Source: Pseudomonadota bacterium
Lineage (GTDB): Bacteria > Myxococcota_A > UBA9042 > GCA-2863065
Direction of reading: 5' to 3'
Length of the DNA: 64,000 bases
Assembly: GCA_005776585.1 (NCBI GenBank)
Contig: SXOX01000036.1
Span: 1-64,000, forward strand
Shown here: piece by piece, positions 42,407 to 51,339 of the stretch
How the letters are laid out: every line of letters starts with the position of its first letter
How positions within the stretch are numbered: the stretch's first letter is position 1
The notes under the pieces: model-generated
The model's input: the letters and a program-made list of their open reading frames with translations, nothing else
Told to the model about the DNA's origin: nothing
Database searches by the model: none
Translations under genes and position numbers: made by a program

Positions 42407-43924
42407 ATGATCCGAGCCCTCCGCCTCGCGTTGCCTCTCCTGCTCCTCGCGACGACTGCCTGGTCCCAGGACCGGATGATCATCGACGAGGTCGACCTCC
42501 AGAAGTACCTCAAGAACAAAGAGGGGCGCATCCGGTTCTATGTCGACATCCTCGACAAGGACAACCACGTCCTCGAGAAGCAGGACGAAAGCAAGCTCAA
42601 GTTCTTCGTCAACGACGAGGAGTTCAAGACCGAGAAGGAGGGCGGCAAGCTCAAGAGCATCAAGCTCCAGACCTTCAAGGACGTCGAGGAGCCCATGGCC
42701 GTCGGTGTCCTGGTCACCAATTACGGCGGCTTCGTGCCCGCCAACACCGGCGAGCAGAACATGTTCGCGCATGGCTGCGCGGGACTTCAGGACCTGCTTA
42801 AGGAGTTCAAGGGGAGCTTCGACTACTTCGGCATCTGGCTCTACAACGAGAGCGGCCTCCAGGAGAAGAAGCCCTTCGGCAGCGACCGCGACCGCGCCAT
42901 CGACGCGCTCGACTCGCTGTCTAAGGAGTTGCCGCCGTCCATGCTCGACCCCGAGGGCGCCAAGAAGGACTCGGGCGGTCAGACACAGCGGCCCAAGTTC
43001 TACCAGTACCTGCTCGAGGCCGTGAAAAAGATGGCCGAGCGCACGGACCTGCCAGCGCGGCGCGTGCTCATCGTCGTCTCCGACGGCGCGGGCGAGTACG
43101 ACATCAAGGAAGACAAGAAGATCGACAAGAAGCTCAAGCAGGTCATCGAGGCCGCGCGAGACGCCCGCATCAAGATCTTCAGCTTTGGCGCAGCCCTCCA
43201 GGGCGACGAGTACCTCACGAAGCTCGAGCAGGTCTCGGCGGAGTCGTTCGGTCTGTCCGAGCGCGCCGAGGAGGCCGACGAGCTCGAGCGAAAGATCAGC
43301 GAGTTCGGCAAGCAGCTCAAGAAGCAGTACGTCATCGACGTCGTGGCTCCGGGCATCCTCCCGGCCGGCAACTGCAACTTCAAGCTCACGGGCGAGACCG
43401 AGAACTCCGAGAAGGTCAGCAATCAGTTTCCGAAGGCGCTCAAGTGCCCGGAGTGGCCGACCGATTGGATGTACTACCTCAAGTGGACCGGCATCATCCT
43501 GGGCTCGGTCCTGGGTCTGTTCCTGTTCATCTGGCTCATGGTCAAGCTGTTCAAGTGGATGGCGCGGCGGAAGGCAGAGCGGGTGAGCGCGGCGCCCGTC
43601 GAGGTCGAGCAGGTCGTCATCTACGAGGGTCCCGACCGCGGCAAGCTGCGCGTCAAGAGCGGCCCCATGGCCGGCGAGGTCTTCCCGCTGACCAAGGACA
43701 TCACGACGCTTGGGCGGCTCGACTCTAACGACATCCAGATCGAGGACGAGTCGGTCAGCAAGCGCCATGCGGGCATCAAGATCGAGGACATGAAGTACGA
43801 GATCGCCGACTTCGGCTCGACGAGCGGCACGTTCGTCAATGGCCGTAAGATCAACAAGCTCTTCCTCAAGAACGGCGACGTCGTGAAGCTCGGCAACACC
43901 GAGATGGAGTTCACGCTCAAGTAG
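42407..43924 (+). CDS. VWA-like extracytoplasmic domain, TM helix and cytoplasmic FHA domain
   Basis: 505 aa. A signal peptide (to about residue 20) precedes a von Willebrand A-like domain (about 50-320; VLIVVSDGAGEYDI, IKIFSFGAAL). A strong TM helix follows (about 360-385; GIILGSVLGLFLFIWLMV). The C-terminus is an FHA domain (TLGRLDSNDIQIEDESVSKRHAGI, DFGSTSGTFVNGRK). The topology places VWA outside and phosphothreonine-binding FHA inside, so it could relay an external state to a kinase. The usual MIDAS DxSxS is not evident. It converges with arsC, overlapping by 8 nt. Confidence 0.85.
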   Translation: MIRALRLALPLLLLATTAWSQDRMIIDEVDLQKYLKNKEGRIRFYVDILDKDNHVLEKQDESKLKFFVNDEEFKTEKEGGKLKSIKLQTFKDVEEPMAVGVLVTNYGGFVPANTGEQNMFAHGCAGLQDLLKEFKGSFDYFGIWLYNESGLQEKKPFGSDRDRAIDALDSLSKELPPSMLDPEGAKKDSGGQTQRPKFYQYLLEAVKKMAERTDLPARRVLIVVSDGAGEYDIKEDKKIDKKLKQVIEAARDARIKIFSFGAALQGDEYLTKLEQVSAESFGLSERAEEADELERKISEFGKQLKKQYVIDVVAPGILPAGNCNFKLTGETENSEKVSNQFPKALKCPEWPTDWMYYLKWTGIILGSVLGLFLFIWLMVKLFKWMARRKAERVSAAPVEVEQVVIYEGPDRGKLRVKSGPMAGEVFPLTKDITTLGRLDSNDIQIEDESVSKRHAGIKIEDMKYEIADFGSTSGTFVNGRKINKLFLKNGDVVKLGNTEMEFTLK

Positions 43925-44330
43925 GGCGCGCCACGCTCCAATCGCGGGCGGTGATGAGGGCGCGAACGTGCGCCTCGATAGTGTCCCGGATGGCGCGCAC
44001 GGTCTCCATCGGCTGGCCCTTGGGGTCCGGTAGTGGCCAGTCGTCGCGCTCGAGGCCGGGGATGACCGGACACGCCTCGCCGCAGCCCATCGTCACCAGC
44101 AGCGCGGCTTGGGACGCGAGCTCCGGCGTCAAGCGCGTCGGCCGGACGTCCGCGAGATCGATGCCGCGCTCGCGCATCGCCTCGACGACGACCGGATGCA
44201 CCTGCGTCCCCGGCTCCGTCCCGGCCGAGAGCGCGCGCGCACGGCTGGGGTCTACGAGCGCGTTGAAGAACGCGCCCGCCATCTGCGAACGACCGGCGTT
44301 GTGGACACACGCGAAGAGCACCAGCGTCAT
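43917..44330 (-). CDS. arsC: Arsenate reductase, low-molecular-weight phosphatase type
   Basis: 137 aa from ATG 44330, overlapping the aquaporin stop (ATGA). The P-loop is CVHNAGRSQMAGAFFN and a downstream Cys pair region reads MGCGEACPVIPG, with DWPLPDPKG as the general-acid loop. This is the thioredoxin-coupled ArsC type, which reduces As(V) to As(III). It is the last gene of the ars operon, so arsenite produced here would leave by the neighbouring channel. The track ORF is longer because it runs through the aquaporin gene in another frame. Confidence 0.93.
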   Translation of the reverse strand: MTLVLFACVHNAGRSQMAGAFFNALVDPSRARALSAGTEPGTQVHPVVVEAMRERGIDLADVRPTRLTPELASQAALLVTMGCGEACPVIPGLERDDWPLPDPKGQPMETVRAIRDTIEAHVRALITARDWSVARPT

Positions 44331-44998
44331 GGGGACCTTTGGCGAAAGAGCCAGCCGGAGAGCGCCATCGCCGCGACGGCACCCAGCACCTGAGCCGCGA
44401 TGAAGCCCGGTGCGTCGATGGGCCGGATGCCGGCGAACGTATCGGTCGCACAGCGCGCGAGGGTCACCGCCGGATTGGCGAACGACGTGGAAGACGTGAA
44501 CCAGTAGGCCGCCGTGACGTACGCCCCCACGGCGTATGGCACGGCCTCGACGCGCGCGCGCACGCAGCCGAAGATCGTGAGCAGCAAGCCGAACGTCGCG
44601 ACGACCTCGCCGGTCCATTCGCCGACTCCGCTCCGCACGTGCCGCGAGGCGAAGAAGAGCGGCTGGTCGAACATCACGTGCGCGAGCGCCACGCCGGCGA
44701 ACGCTCCGGCGAGCTGCGCGCCGCCATAGGCGAGCCCGTCGCGCCACGCGAGCTCGCCGCGCGCCACGAACGCGGCCGTCACGAGCGGGTTCAGGTGCGC
44801 GCCCGACACCGGGCCGAGCGCGAGGATGAGCGCCACGAGCGCGCCGCCCGTGGCCAGCGCGTTGGCCAACAGCGCTACCGCGACGTTTCCCCCCGCGAGG
44901 CGTTCGGCCATGATGCCCGAGCCCACGACCGTCGCGAGGAGAAAGGCCGTGCCGAGCGCCTCGGCCACGGCGCGCCGACGCCGGTCGAGGGGCGTCAT
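44327..44998 (-). CDS. aqpS: Aquaglyceroporin-like arsenite channel (AqpS-like)
   Basis: 223 aa from ATG 44998 (ATGA overlap with arsI). Six TM helices and two half-helix motifs of the MIP family: GAHLNPLVT (NPL instead of NPA) and SFANPAVTLARC. In Sinorhizobium an aquaglyceroporin in the ars operon lets arsenite flow out after ArsC reduction, replacing an ArsB or Acr3 pump. Here too no pump gene is seen in the operon. Function is inferred from context. Confidence 0.88.
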   Translation of the reverse strand: MTPLDRRRRAVAEALGTAFLLATVVGSGIMAERLAGGNVAVALLANALATGGALVALILALGPVSGAHLNPLVTAAFVARGELAWRDGLAYGGAQLAGAFAGVALAHVMFDQPLFFASRHVRSGVGEWTGEVVATFGLLLTIFGCVRARVEAVPYAVGAYVTAAYWFTSSTSFANPAVTLARCATDTFAGIRPIDAPGFIAAQVLGAVAAMALSGWLFRQRSP

Positions 44999-45417
44999 CC
45001 GGCCTGGGCTCCCGCGGGGGCGCAGCAGGTCGTCTTGGGCGGCGCAGGGAGGTCGGCCTTGACGACGAAGACCTCCCAGGCGTTGCCGTCGGGATCTTCG
45101 ACCCAGACCTTGTCCTGGACCGCGTAGCAGCACGCGGTGCCCTCCTCGACGCGCACGGGCAACCCCTGCGCCTCGAACCGCGCGACGGCCTCGGCGACGT
45201 CGTCGGACGTGGCGACTTGAATGCCGAAGTGGCTCGCGTTGACGCCAGTGCGCGGCGCCTGCTGCATGGAGAGGTTCAGCGACGGCACCGCGAGGTCGAA
45301 CTTCGCGTAGCCGGGCCGGCGCTTGGCCGCCGTCACGCCAAAGGCCTTCTCGTAGAACGCGACCGACGCGTCGATGTCGGACACGTTGAGGGACACATGG
45401 GGCTTCAGGACGTTCAT
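44995..45417 (-). CDS. arsI: ArsI-type C-As lyase (VOC family)
   Basis: 140 aa from ATG 45417, with GGAG upstream; the ORF-track TTG at 45429 lies over that ribosome site. It is a vicinal-oxygen-chelate fold: metal ligands are expected in HVSLNVSD, ASHFGIQV and WEVFVV. The Cys pair in EGTACCYAVQDK matches the trivalent-arsenic-binding pair of ArsI, and further Cys occur at the tail (TTCCAP). ArsI demethylates methylarsenite; CadI-type proteins are the nearest alternative. Located between arsR and aqpS, coupled to the latter by ATGA. Confidence 0.87.
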   Translation of the reverse strand: MNVLKPHVSLNVSDIDASVAFYEKAFGVTAAKRRPGYAKFDLAVPSLNLSMQQAPRTGVNASHFGIQVATSDDVAEAVARFEAQGLPVRVEEGTACCYAVQDKVWVEDPDGNAWEVFVVKADLPAPPKTTCCAPAGAQAG

Positions 45418-45429
45418 GGTCTTCTCCAA

Positions 45430-45762
45430 TCAGCAACAGGGCTTGGAAGCAGGACCTCTGTCATAACCCCTGCCACCGCGGCAGCAGTCTTGCCAGAGGT
45501 AATCGGTGAGGGCACGCAGCGCCGCGTAGTCCGCGCCGTAGTAGATGAACTTGCCGTCCTGCCGCGCCATCACCAGCCCCGCCGCGCTGAGGCGCTCCAG
45601 GTGGTGGCTGAGCGTGGACCACGGGATGCCGACCGCGCTCTGGATGGTGCCGACGGCCGTGCCCGCCGGATCGCCCTGGACGACGAGCCGCAGGATGGTG
45701 AGCCGCACCGGATGGCCCAAAGCGGCGAGTTGCGAGGCGTGAGCGGAGACTTCGGGGATCAT
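45430..45762 (-). CDS. arsR: ArsR/SmtB family arsenic-responsive repressor
   Basis: 110 aa winged helix (LAALGHPVRLTILRLV, STLSHHLERLSAAGLV, DGKFIYYGAD). C-terminal Cys pairs (WQDCCRGG and SKPCC) are candidates for As(III) binding, unlike the classical ELCVCD motif in the DNA-binding helix. First gene of the operon, directly downstream of a palindromic operator. It is expected to repress the operon until arsenite or methylarsenite binds. Confidence 0.92.
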   Translation of the reverse strand: MIPEVSAHASQLAALGHPVRLTILRLVVQGDPAGTAVGTIQSAVGIPWSTLSHHLERLSAAGLVMARQDGKFIYYGADYAALRALTDYLWQDCCRGGRGYDRGPASKPCC

Positions 45763-45767
45763 CGGCC

Positions 45768-45799
45768 TTCATTTCTACTTAAGTCGAAATGAAAGTCAA
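45768..45799 (-). promoter_or_regulatory. ars operon promoter and ArsR operator
   Basis: A 26-bp palindrome (45768-45793; TTCATTTC and GAAATGAA arms around ACTTAAGT) has only one mismatched pair. On the minus strand TTGACT (45799-45794), 16 nt and TAGAAA form the promoter, so the operator fills the -35/-10 spacer and -10. It ends 5 nt before arsR. Confidence 0.85.
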
Positions 45800-46067
45800 G
45801 GCCATCTCGCCAGCGATCGAGAGGAGCTCCTGACCCTCGGCCAGGATGCGCACGCAGCGACGCGGAGGGCTCCTCGAAACGGAAGAGCACGATGCATTTC
45901 GCCCCAAAGCGCTCTCGCAACAGCGCGGCCACCCCCGGCAGCCGGGCCCAGAGAAGCGCATGCCGCGCACGCCCGGCAGACACGGGGCGTTCGCGGGAGA
46001 CGGGCGCGAGCGGAGGGCCGCGTGCGTGTGGCGTCGGCCTTCGCCCGCTGTACGCCCCGAGAGCCCG

Positions 46068-48776
46068 TCACTTCGGGGTGCAGAGCCCGATCGTCCCCTG
46101 GCCTGCCTTCAGCGGGACGCAGGTCGCGTTGGCGGCGCACTCCGCGTCGGCGCAGCAGAACTTCACGCACACGCCGGGGGCGTTGCTGCACGAGTACCCG
46201 GCGACGCAGTACGGCCCCGAGGACTGGGAGCAAGCGGCCGCGGGGAGCGCGTCGTTGGGTGGCGGATAGCACTTGAACGTGCCCGACGCGGTCCGATCGC
46301 AGACGAAGCCGAGCCCGCCATCACAGCCAGCGTTCGTCACGGGCATGCACTCGCCATCGTTGGCGGTGAGGCAGGTCTCGTAACAGCCGATGGAGGGATT
46401 GCCGCCCCAACCCGACTTGCAGGCGCACTTCGTGGTTCCGCCGTCGGCGACGCAGATCACGCCCTCGCCGGTGCAACCGCCGTTGTTGGGGAGGCACGGG
46501 TCGACCGCGCACACCTTGCCATCGCCAGCCCAGCCGGACTTGCAGGTGCACGTGGCGAGCCCGTCCTGGGACGTGCAGTTCGCCTGCGCGTGACAGCCGC
46601 CGTTGTCCTTGAGGCACACGTTGGGGTGGCACACCTTGCCGTCGCCCGTGTAGCCGCTGAGGCAGGTGCACTTCTCCTTGCCGTCCTCGAGCGCGCCCGT
46701 CGCGGCGGGCGCGCAGGCACACGGCGCGAAGACCCCGGTCGTGTTCTGCGCCGAGGCAGAGTGCGGCAGGTACGCGTTGGGCAGCTTGGGGTCGTAGCCC
46801 TCGCCGGCGCGCGCCTCGACCGTCAGCGCATAGTGACGCCCCAGGAGCAGGCTCCCGGCGGGCAGGACGAGTTCGGTCGCAATCGTGTTGACCGTGAGCA
46901 CGACGCGCTCGGCGGAGATCACCTTGCCCTGCGCGTCCTTCAGGTCGTCGAGCTCGCGCAGCTGAACGCGGTAGGCGAACGGCGTGCCTAGCGCGGGCGG
47001 GTCGAAGGCCACCGTGAGGCCCGTGCCCACGCCCGTCGTCATCGTCGCCAGCGGAACCGGCTTGCCGTTGACGCGCAGGTTCCTCGGAAGCCCGATCGTG
47101 GGGGCGAGCGCGGTCCCCGAGAGCGTCGCCGCGGGGCCCGTCATGCTGAGATGGCCGCGCACCCGCTGGATGCCCGTGTCCGCCGGCAGCAACGCCGTGA
47201 CATCGCCGCGAAAGGCGACCGTGGCGCTCGCGAGGAGCTGACCGAAGTCGAACGGGTTGACGAAGCTGAAGCTCTGTTCGCGATCGCCCGGGAAGTATAG
47301 CTTCTTCTCGGCGCTGCACCCAGCGAGGCACGCGGCCACGTCGCAGCTCCCCGGATTGCACTTCAGGTCCACATAGGCCTTCTTGGCAGGCACGACCAGC
47401 TCGACGAGGGTGGCATAGGCGCCTTTGGCGGGGACGGGTGCGCCGCACTCGAAGAAAACGTCGAATCGGAGTTCGCCGCTGTGCAACGGCGCCGGCGCCT
47501 CGGCGAGCGATGACGCAAAGCTCGCGCCAGCGTACTTCAGCACGAACGACTGCGGGTTCCCGGCCTGGAAGTCGCCCTCGACGGTGAACGAGCCGCCATC
47601 GGTCATCGCGAGCGACGAGGTCGTGAGCCACTCGACGGCGGTGGTATACGAGAACGTGCCCCACGGATCGGAAGCGAGTGGCGCGGCGGTCTGGACCTCG
47701 GTCACCCTCCCGTGGAGGACGGTGAGCGCGTCACCCTTCCCCGACTCGACGAGCGAGCGCATCGCGCCGTGCGCGGACCCGAGGTACTGGAGCGCGTTCA
47801 GCTTCCAGCCCGCGAGCGCGGCATCGCCGTTCTTGGGCGCGCCCGACTGGTGCTCGCCGTCGGGCTGGGTCTGCACGCTGCCGGCCGCGTCCGAGCCGCG
47901 GCCCATGAAGAACAGCAGGTCCTCGAGCGCGTTGACCACCGTGCCGTCCGGCAGCTCGGCGTAGGTCTTCCACGGCGCGGTGAGCTTGCCCTTGACGGTC
48001 AACCAGGTGGGCTGGGTGATGGCCGTAACGTCAGGTCGGTAGGAGTGGGCGGTGCTGAGGTCGAGCGCGCGCTCGGAGGTGTCATAGACCGTCAGCGACG
48101 GCGAGGCGCCCGGCTGCGACGCGGGTGGGGCGCGCGTGATGACGAGCCGGTAGGGCCCGACGGGCACGCCCGGGATGGAAAAGACGCCCGAGACGGGCGC
48201 GCTCGCCGGATAGGTCACGGGCTTGCCGTCCACGGTCGCGATCGCGGCCACCGACGTCCAGCCGCTCGTGTCCTCGGGGACCGAGAGCTTGCCGGCGCCC
48301 CAGTCGTGGTGGTTCAGAGCCGTGAGCGTGACGATCGGCGCGCAGGTCTTTCCGTCCCCCTCGAAGCCCGCCTTGCAGGTGCACTTGGCCGCGCCGGCGG
48401 TCGACGCGCAGGTCGCCTTGGCGTCGCAGCCGCCGTTGGCCGCGGCGCAGGGGTCGGGTACGTCGGGGACGTTGGCGTCGGGGACGTTAGCGTCTGGCAG
48501 CGGTGTGTCGGGGACGTTAGCGTCTGGCAGCGGTGTGTCGGGATTGCCCGAGTCCGGAAGCGCGGTCTCCGGAAGCGCGGTGTCGGACGCGCCCGTGGAG
48601 CCGCCGGAGTCCGCCAGAACGTCGTCGATGCCACCCGGAGTGGACGCGGTCGAACCGCCACCGCCGCAGGACGCAAGGGCGCTCGCGAGCAGAGTCACCA
48701 GGGCGGCGCGAAGAGAGAGGAAGCGGCTCACAGTCAGCGGGCCGGGTACGAGGGCGAGGGGGCAAAGGGCGCTCAT
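46068..48776 (-). CDS. Lipoprotein with EGF-like repeats and Asp/Pro linker
   Basis: Up to 902 aa; GTG 48731 is an alternative start, and neither has a clear ribosome site. The signal ends in LASC followed by GGGG, a common myxobacterial lipoprotein end. A linker of DTPLPDANV-type repeats leads to one EGF-like unit (PCAAANGGCDAKATCAS). A long beta-rich region follows, including Ig-like folds. Near the C-terminus are several more EGF-like units (CLKDNGGCHAQANC, CLPNNGGC) and a Cys-rich tail. It is probably a surface adhesin or structural protein. No catalytic motif is seen. The gap to arsR (45800-46067) holds no convincing gene. Confidence 0.82.
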   Translation of the reverse strand: MSALCPLALVPGPLTVSRFLSLRAALVTLLASALASCGGGGSTASTPGGIDDVLADSGGSTGASDTALPETALPDSGNPDTPLPDANVPDTPLPDANVPDANVPDVPDPCAAANGGCDAKATCASTAGAAKCTCKAGFEGDGKTCAPIVTLTALNHHDWGAGKLSVPEDTSGWTSVAAIATVDGKPVTYPASAPVSGVFSIPGVPVGPYRLVITRAPPASQPGASPSLTVYDTSERALDLSTAHSYRPDVTAITQPTWLTVKGKLTAPWKTYAELPDGTVVNALEDLLFFMGRGSDAAGSVQTQPDGEHQSGAPKNGDAALAGWKLNALQYLGSAHGAMRSLVESGKGDALTVLHGRVTEVQTAAPLASDPWGTFSYTTAVEWLTTSSLAMTDGGSFTVEGDFQAGNPQSFVLKYAGASFASSLAEAPAPLHSGELRFDVFFECGAPVPAKGAYATLVELVVPAKKAYVDLKCNPGSCDVAACLAGCSAEKKLYFPGDREQSFSFVNPFDFGQLLASATVAFRGDVTALLPADTGIQRVRGHLSMTGPAATLSGTALAPTIGLPRNLRVNGKPVPLATMTTGVGTGLTVAFDPPALGTPFAYRVQLRELDDLKDAQGKVISAERVVLTVNTIATELVLPAGSLLLGRHYALTVEARAGEGYDPKLPNAYLPHSASAQNTTGVFAPCACAPAATGALEDGKEKCTCLSGYTGDGKVCHPNVCLKDNGGCHAQANCTSQDGLATCTCKSGWAGDGKVCAVDPCLPNNGGCTGEGVICVADGGTTKCACKSGWGGNPSIGCYETCLTANDGECMPVTNAGCDGGLGFVCDRTASGTFKCYPPPNDALPAAACSQSSGPYCVAGYSCSNAPGVCVKFCCADAECAANATCVPLKAGQGTIGLCTPK
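48481..48540. repeat. Perfect 30-bp tandem duplication in the linker
   Basis: Two identical 30-nt units encode PDTPLPDANV twice, with half-units on both sides. It is likely prone to slippage, giving length variation of the lipoprotein stalk. Confidence 0.85.
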
Positions 48777-48897
48777 CCGTCTTAGTGTGAGGTGTACGAG
48801 CAGTGCGGGTCAAACAAGCGCGCGCCAGTGCAACCTCGTGCGCGCGACGCCCAGCGCCAGTTGGCGCGTTCGCCCCGCCGAGGCACGTCTCGGCCCC

Positions 48898-49704
48898 ATG
48901 AGCGCCTCGATCTCGATCACCCAGACGTTGCCTGTCCTGTTGGCCTCCGTCGATCGGCCCGGCGACTTCGTGGGGCACGGCACAGTCGAACTGCCCCTGG
49001 TGCCGACCTTCGTCAAGGGCGTCGGTCGGCTCGCGCTGCCCGTTCCGGCCCATCAAGCACAGGCGCTCATCAAGGTGGCCACCCGCGCCACCTATGGCCG
49101 AGGGGCAGAGGCCATCGTCGACCCGGCCGTACGCCGCTGCTGGCAGATCCCTGCGACCGAGGTCCAGACCGACGATCCGCGCTGGCAGACCGTCCTACAG
49201 AGGATCGGGGAGGCCATGATCGATGCGCTGGGCCTCGACGACGACGTCGTCGCCGACTTGTACAAGCTGCTCGTCTATGAGCCGGGCGGCTTCTTCCTGG
49301 AGCACCGCGAGACCGAGAGAGTCCACGGCATGTTCGGCACGCTCGTCGTCGTGCTCCTCTCCGAGCACGAGGGTGGCGCGCTGGTCGTCCGTCATCTCGG
49401 ACGGAGGGTGGCGCCAAGGCGAGCATCGCGACGATCGCGCAGTGGCTGCAGCTGCCCTCCGAGGTCAACCGGGCCGTGCAGCTCGCGCAGGTCGTGGTCG
49501 CTCACTGGCCGCGCCCCGGACCCAACGACCGGTGGTTTCGCGGAAACGAGCGGGGCCCCCTGCTCCGCGTGCTCGCGCGGCTGCCGGACGGGGCGCTGCT
49601 CGAGGAGCTCCTGCGGGCGGTCGTCGCTGCGGGCGCCTACGTGGCGGAGGATGAGGCGGTGCTCGTCGGTCTCGCTCGCCAAGCTGCGCACGGCGGGCGG
49701 GTGA
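48898..49704 (+). pseudogene. Broken 2OG-Fe(II) oxygenase-like gene
   Basis: From ATG 48898 the frame is convincing for about 166 codons: PGDFVGHGTVELPL, ATYGRGAEAIVDPAVRRCWQI, LYKLLVYEPGGFF, the HxE site EHRETERVHG and MFGTLVVVLLSEHEGGALVVRH. It then degenerates into Arg/Ser-rich sequence. From about 49415 another frame becomes protein-like (SIATIAQWLQLPSEVNRAVQLA, DRWFRGNERGPLLRVLARLPD). The distal His and Arg of the barrel are missing. A deletion with frameshift best explains this. The start has no ribosome site. The relatives it resembles are longer. Confidence 0.7.
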
Positions 49705-49727
49705 TCGGTCTGGCCGGTGCGGCGCCC

Positions 49728-51296
49728 TCACTCCCCCGCAGGCGGCGTCGCGCCGGCCTTGAGCCGCCTGATCATGTCCTCAGCCCACGTCTTCGTCTTG
49801 GGACCCGGCTTCGTCGCGGGCAGCAGCTCCATCACCGCCAGGCTGCGGTCTCGCGGCGCGACCTGGAGGTAGCCATCCAGCAGCTTCAGCACGAGATCGA
49901 TGTTCGCGTGACGCGAGTGGATGAACGCGCGGAGCTTCTTGGCGGCGGCCTTCTTGTCGGCCATGGCGAAGATGTTCTCGAAGCCCCGCAGGTTGGTCGG
50001 CAGCTTGGACGGATCCCAGGCGTTCGGGTCGGCCGGCACCGGCGGAGTCGGCGGCTCGGGCGGCGTGGGCGCGACCTCGGGCGGCGGCGTGTCCGACTTT
50101 GGAGGCTCGGTGGGGGCCTCACGACCCGCCGGGTCTTCGGACTCCGGCGGCCGCGGCAGCGCCTGGGGCTCGAACGCCGCGATGAGGGCGCGTGCCTCGG
50201 CGAGACGCATCGCCAGCTCCTGGTCGGAGGCGACGTGCGCGCGGACGCGGTTCTTGTCGAGCGTCCCGCCGTGCTTGACCTCGCCGCCGACCCAGTCCCA
50301 GAACGCGGGGGTGGAGGGGGCCTGTGCCGGCTCCTCGCTCGCCTTGGGGCCGGAGCGGAGCTTCCAGACGACGAGCACGACCAGCATGAGCCCGATGACG
50401 CCGATGGGGACCCAGCGCGCCTTGCTTTGGCCGCCCTCGCCGAGTGCCGTGAGGTCGAGGCCCGTCGGTCGCTCACGCAGCGGGAGCGGCACGGTGGGCG
50501 GGCGCTGGGCGGACGGGACGGCGTGGACCGGCGTCGGTGGCGGCAGCGCGCCGAGCGGGGATAGCTCCGCGGGCGTGCCGGGCCCCATGGGGAGCGTCGG
50601 GCCGTCGTCGAGGCCGAACGCCTCGCCGATCTGCACGATCTGGACGCTCACGAAGCGACTCGACGGCTCGCGGTCGACGGTCTCGACGATGCGGCGCGCG
50701 GCGACCGTGGGCACCAGCGTCGTCACGAGCCGCACGATCTCCTCGTGCGGCAGCGCCTCGAAGAGCGAGCCGTTGGCCACGAGCAGGCGGTCGCCGGAGC
50801 GCAGCGCGGTCTCGTCGGTGGGCACGTCGGCGGAGATGACCTCGGCCTGGCCGAGCAGCGGGCTGGCCGGGTTGGGGGGCCCGAGCAGCCAGCGCGCCTC
50901 CCCGTCGCGGAGCAGCACGAGCCGCACGTCGCCAACGCGCGCCGCGTAGACGCGCCCGCGGCGAATGAGCACGGCCGCCGTCGCGGCCCACGCCTGCTGG
51001 AAGACCGCGGCCGTCTGGCTGCGGGTGAACAGGACCTGGTTGCCGTGCTCGAGCGCCTCGCAGAGCCGCCGCGTGGCGTCGCCGACGGTGCTCTCGCGGA
51101 AGTTGGCCAGGACCGCCGAGACGGCGAGTCGGCTCTCGAGTCGCCCGCCGTCGGCGCCTCCGCGGCCTTCGCCGAGCACGAACAGCGAGCCCAGGAACAG
51201 ATGCGCGTTGCCGGTGACGCACGGGTTCGTCTGCTCACCGCGAGGCGGCGAGGCAAAGTCGCCCACCGTAACCCGTACGTCTCGCACGTCCGCCAT
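49728..51296 (-). CDS. PP2C-like membrane protein, probably a pseudophosphatase
   Basis: 522 aa. The N-terminal about 230 residues follow the PP2C layout (LFVLGEGRGGADGG, TAAVLIRRGRVYAARVGD, LRSGDRLLVANGSLFEAL). However, the metal-binding motifs are changed: the first Asp of DGxGG is Glu, GDSR is GDVR, and SDG is NGS. Next come a Pro-rich linker, a TM helix (GVIGLMLVVLVVWKL) and a second Pro-rich stretch. The C-terminal about 100 residues are helical (LRGFENIFAMADKKAAAKKL). It may bind phosphoproteins without hydrolysis. It sits in the place often taken by mnmE, downstream of jag on the same strand. Confidence 0.8.
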   Translation of the reverse strand: MADVRDVRVTVGDFASPPRGEQTNPCVTGNAHLFLGSLFVLGEGRGGADGGRLESRLAVSAVLANFRESTVGDATRRLCEALEHGNQVLFTRSQTAAVFQQAWAATAAVLIRRGRVYAARVGDVRLVLLRDGEARWLLGPPNPASPLLGQAEVISADVPTDETALRSGDRLLVANGSLFEALPHEEIVRLVTTLVPTVAARRIVETVDREPSSRFVSVQIVQIGEAFGLDDGPTLPMGPGTPAELSPLGALPPPTPVHAVPSAQRPPTVPLPLRERPTGLDLTALGEGGQSKARWVPIGVIGLMLVVLVVWKLRSGPKASEEPAQAPSTPAFWDWVGGEVKHGGTLDKNRVRAHVASDQELAMRLAEARALIAAFEPQALPRPPESEDPAGREAPTEPPKSDTPPPEVAPTPPEPPTPPVPADPNAWDPSKLPTNLRGFENIFAMADKKAAAKKLRAFIHSRHANIDLVLKLLDGYLQVAPRDRSLAVMELLPATKPGPKTKTWAEDMIRRLKAGATPPAGE

Positions 51297-51339
51297 TCCG
51301 CGCGCCTGACTCGGCCCGCCGCGCTGCTCTCGACCGCCC

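Noticed and set aside
42338-43768. 476-aa minus-strand ORF opposite the VWA-FHA gene
   Set aside because: Leu/Asp/Val-rich mirror frame with no start signal or domain.
45759-45983. 74-aa minus-strand ORF upstream of arsR
   Set aside because: It reads through the ars promoter and operator and ends at the arsR start; no domain.
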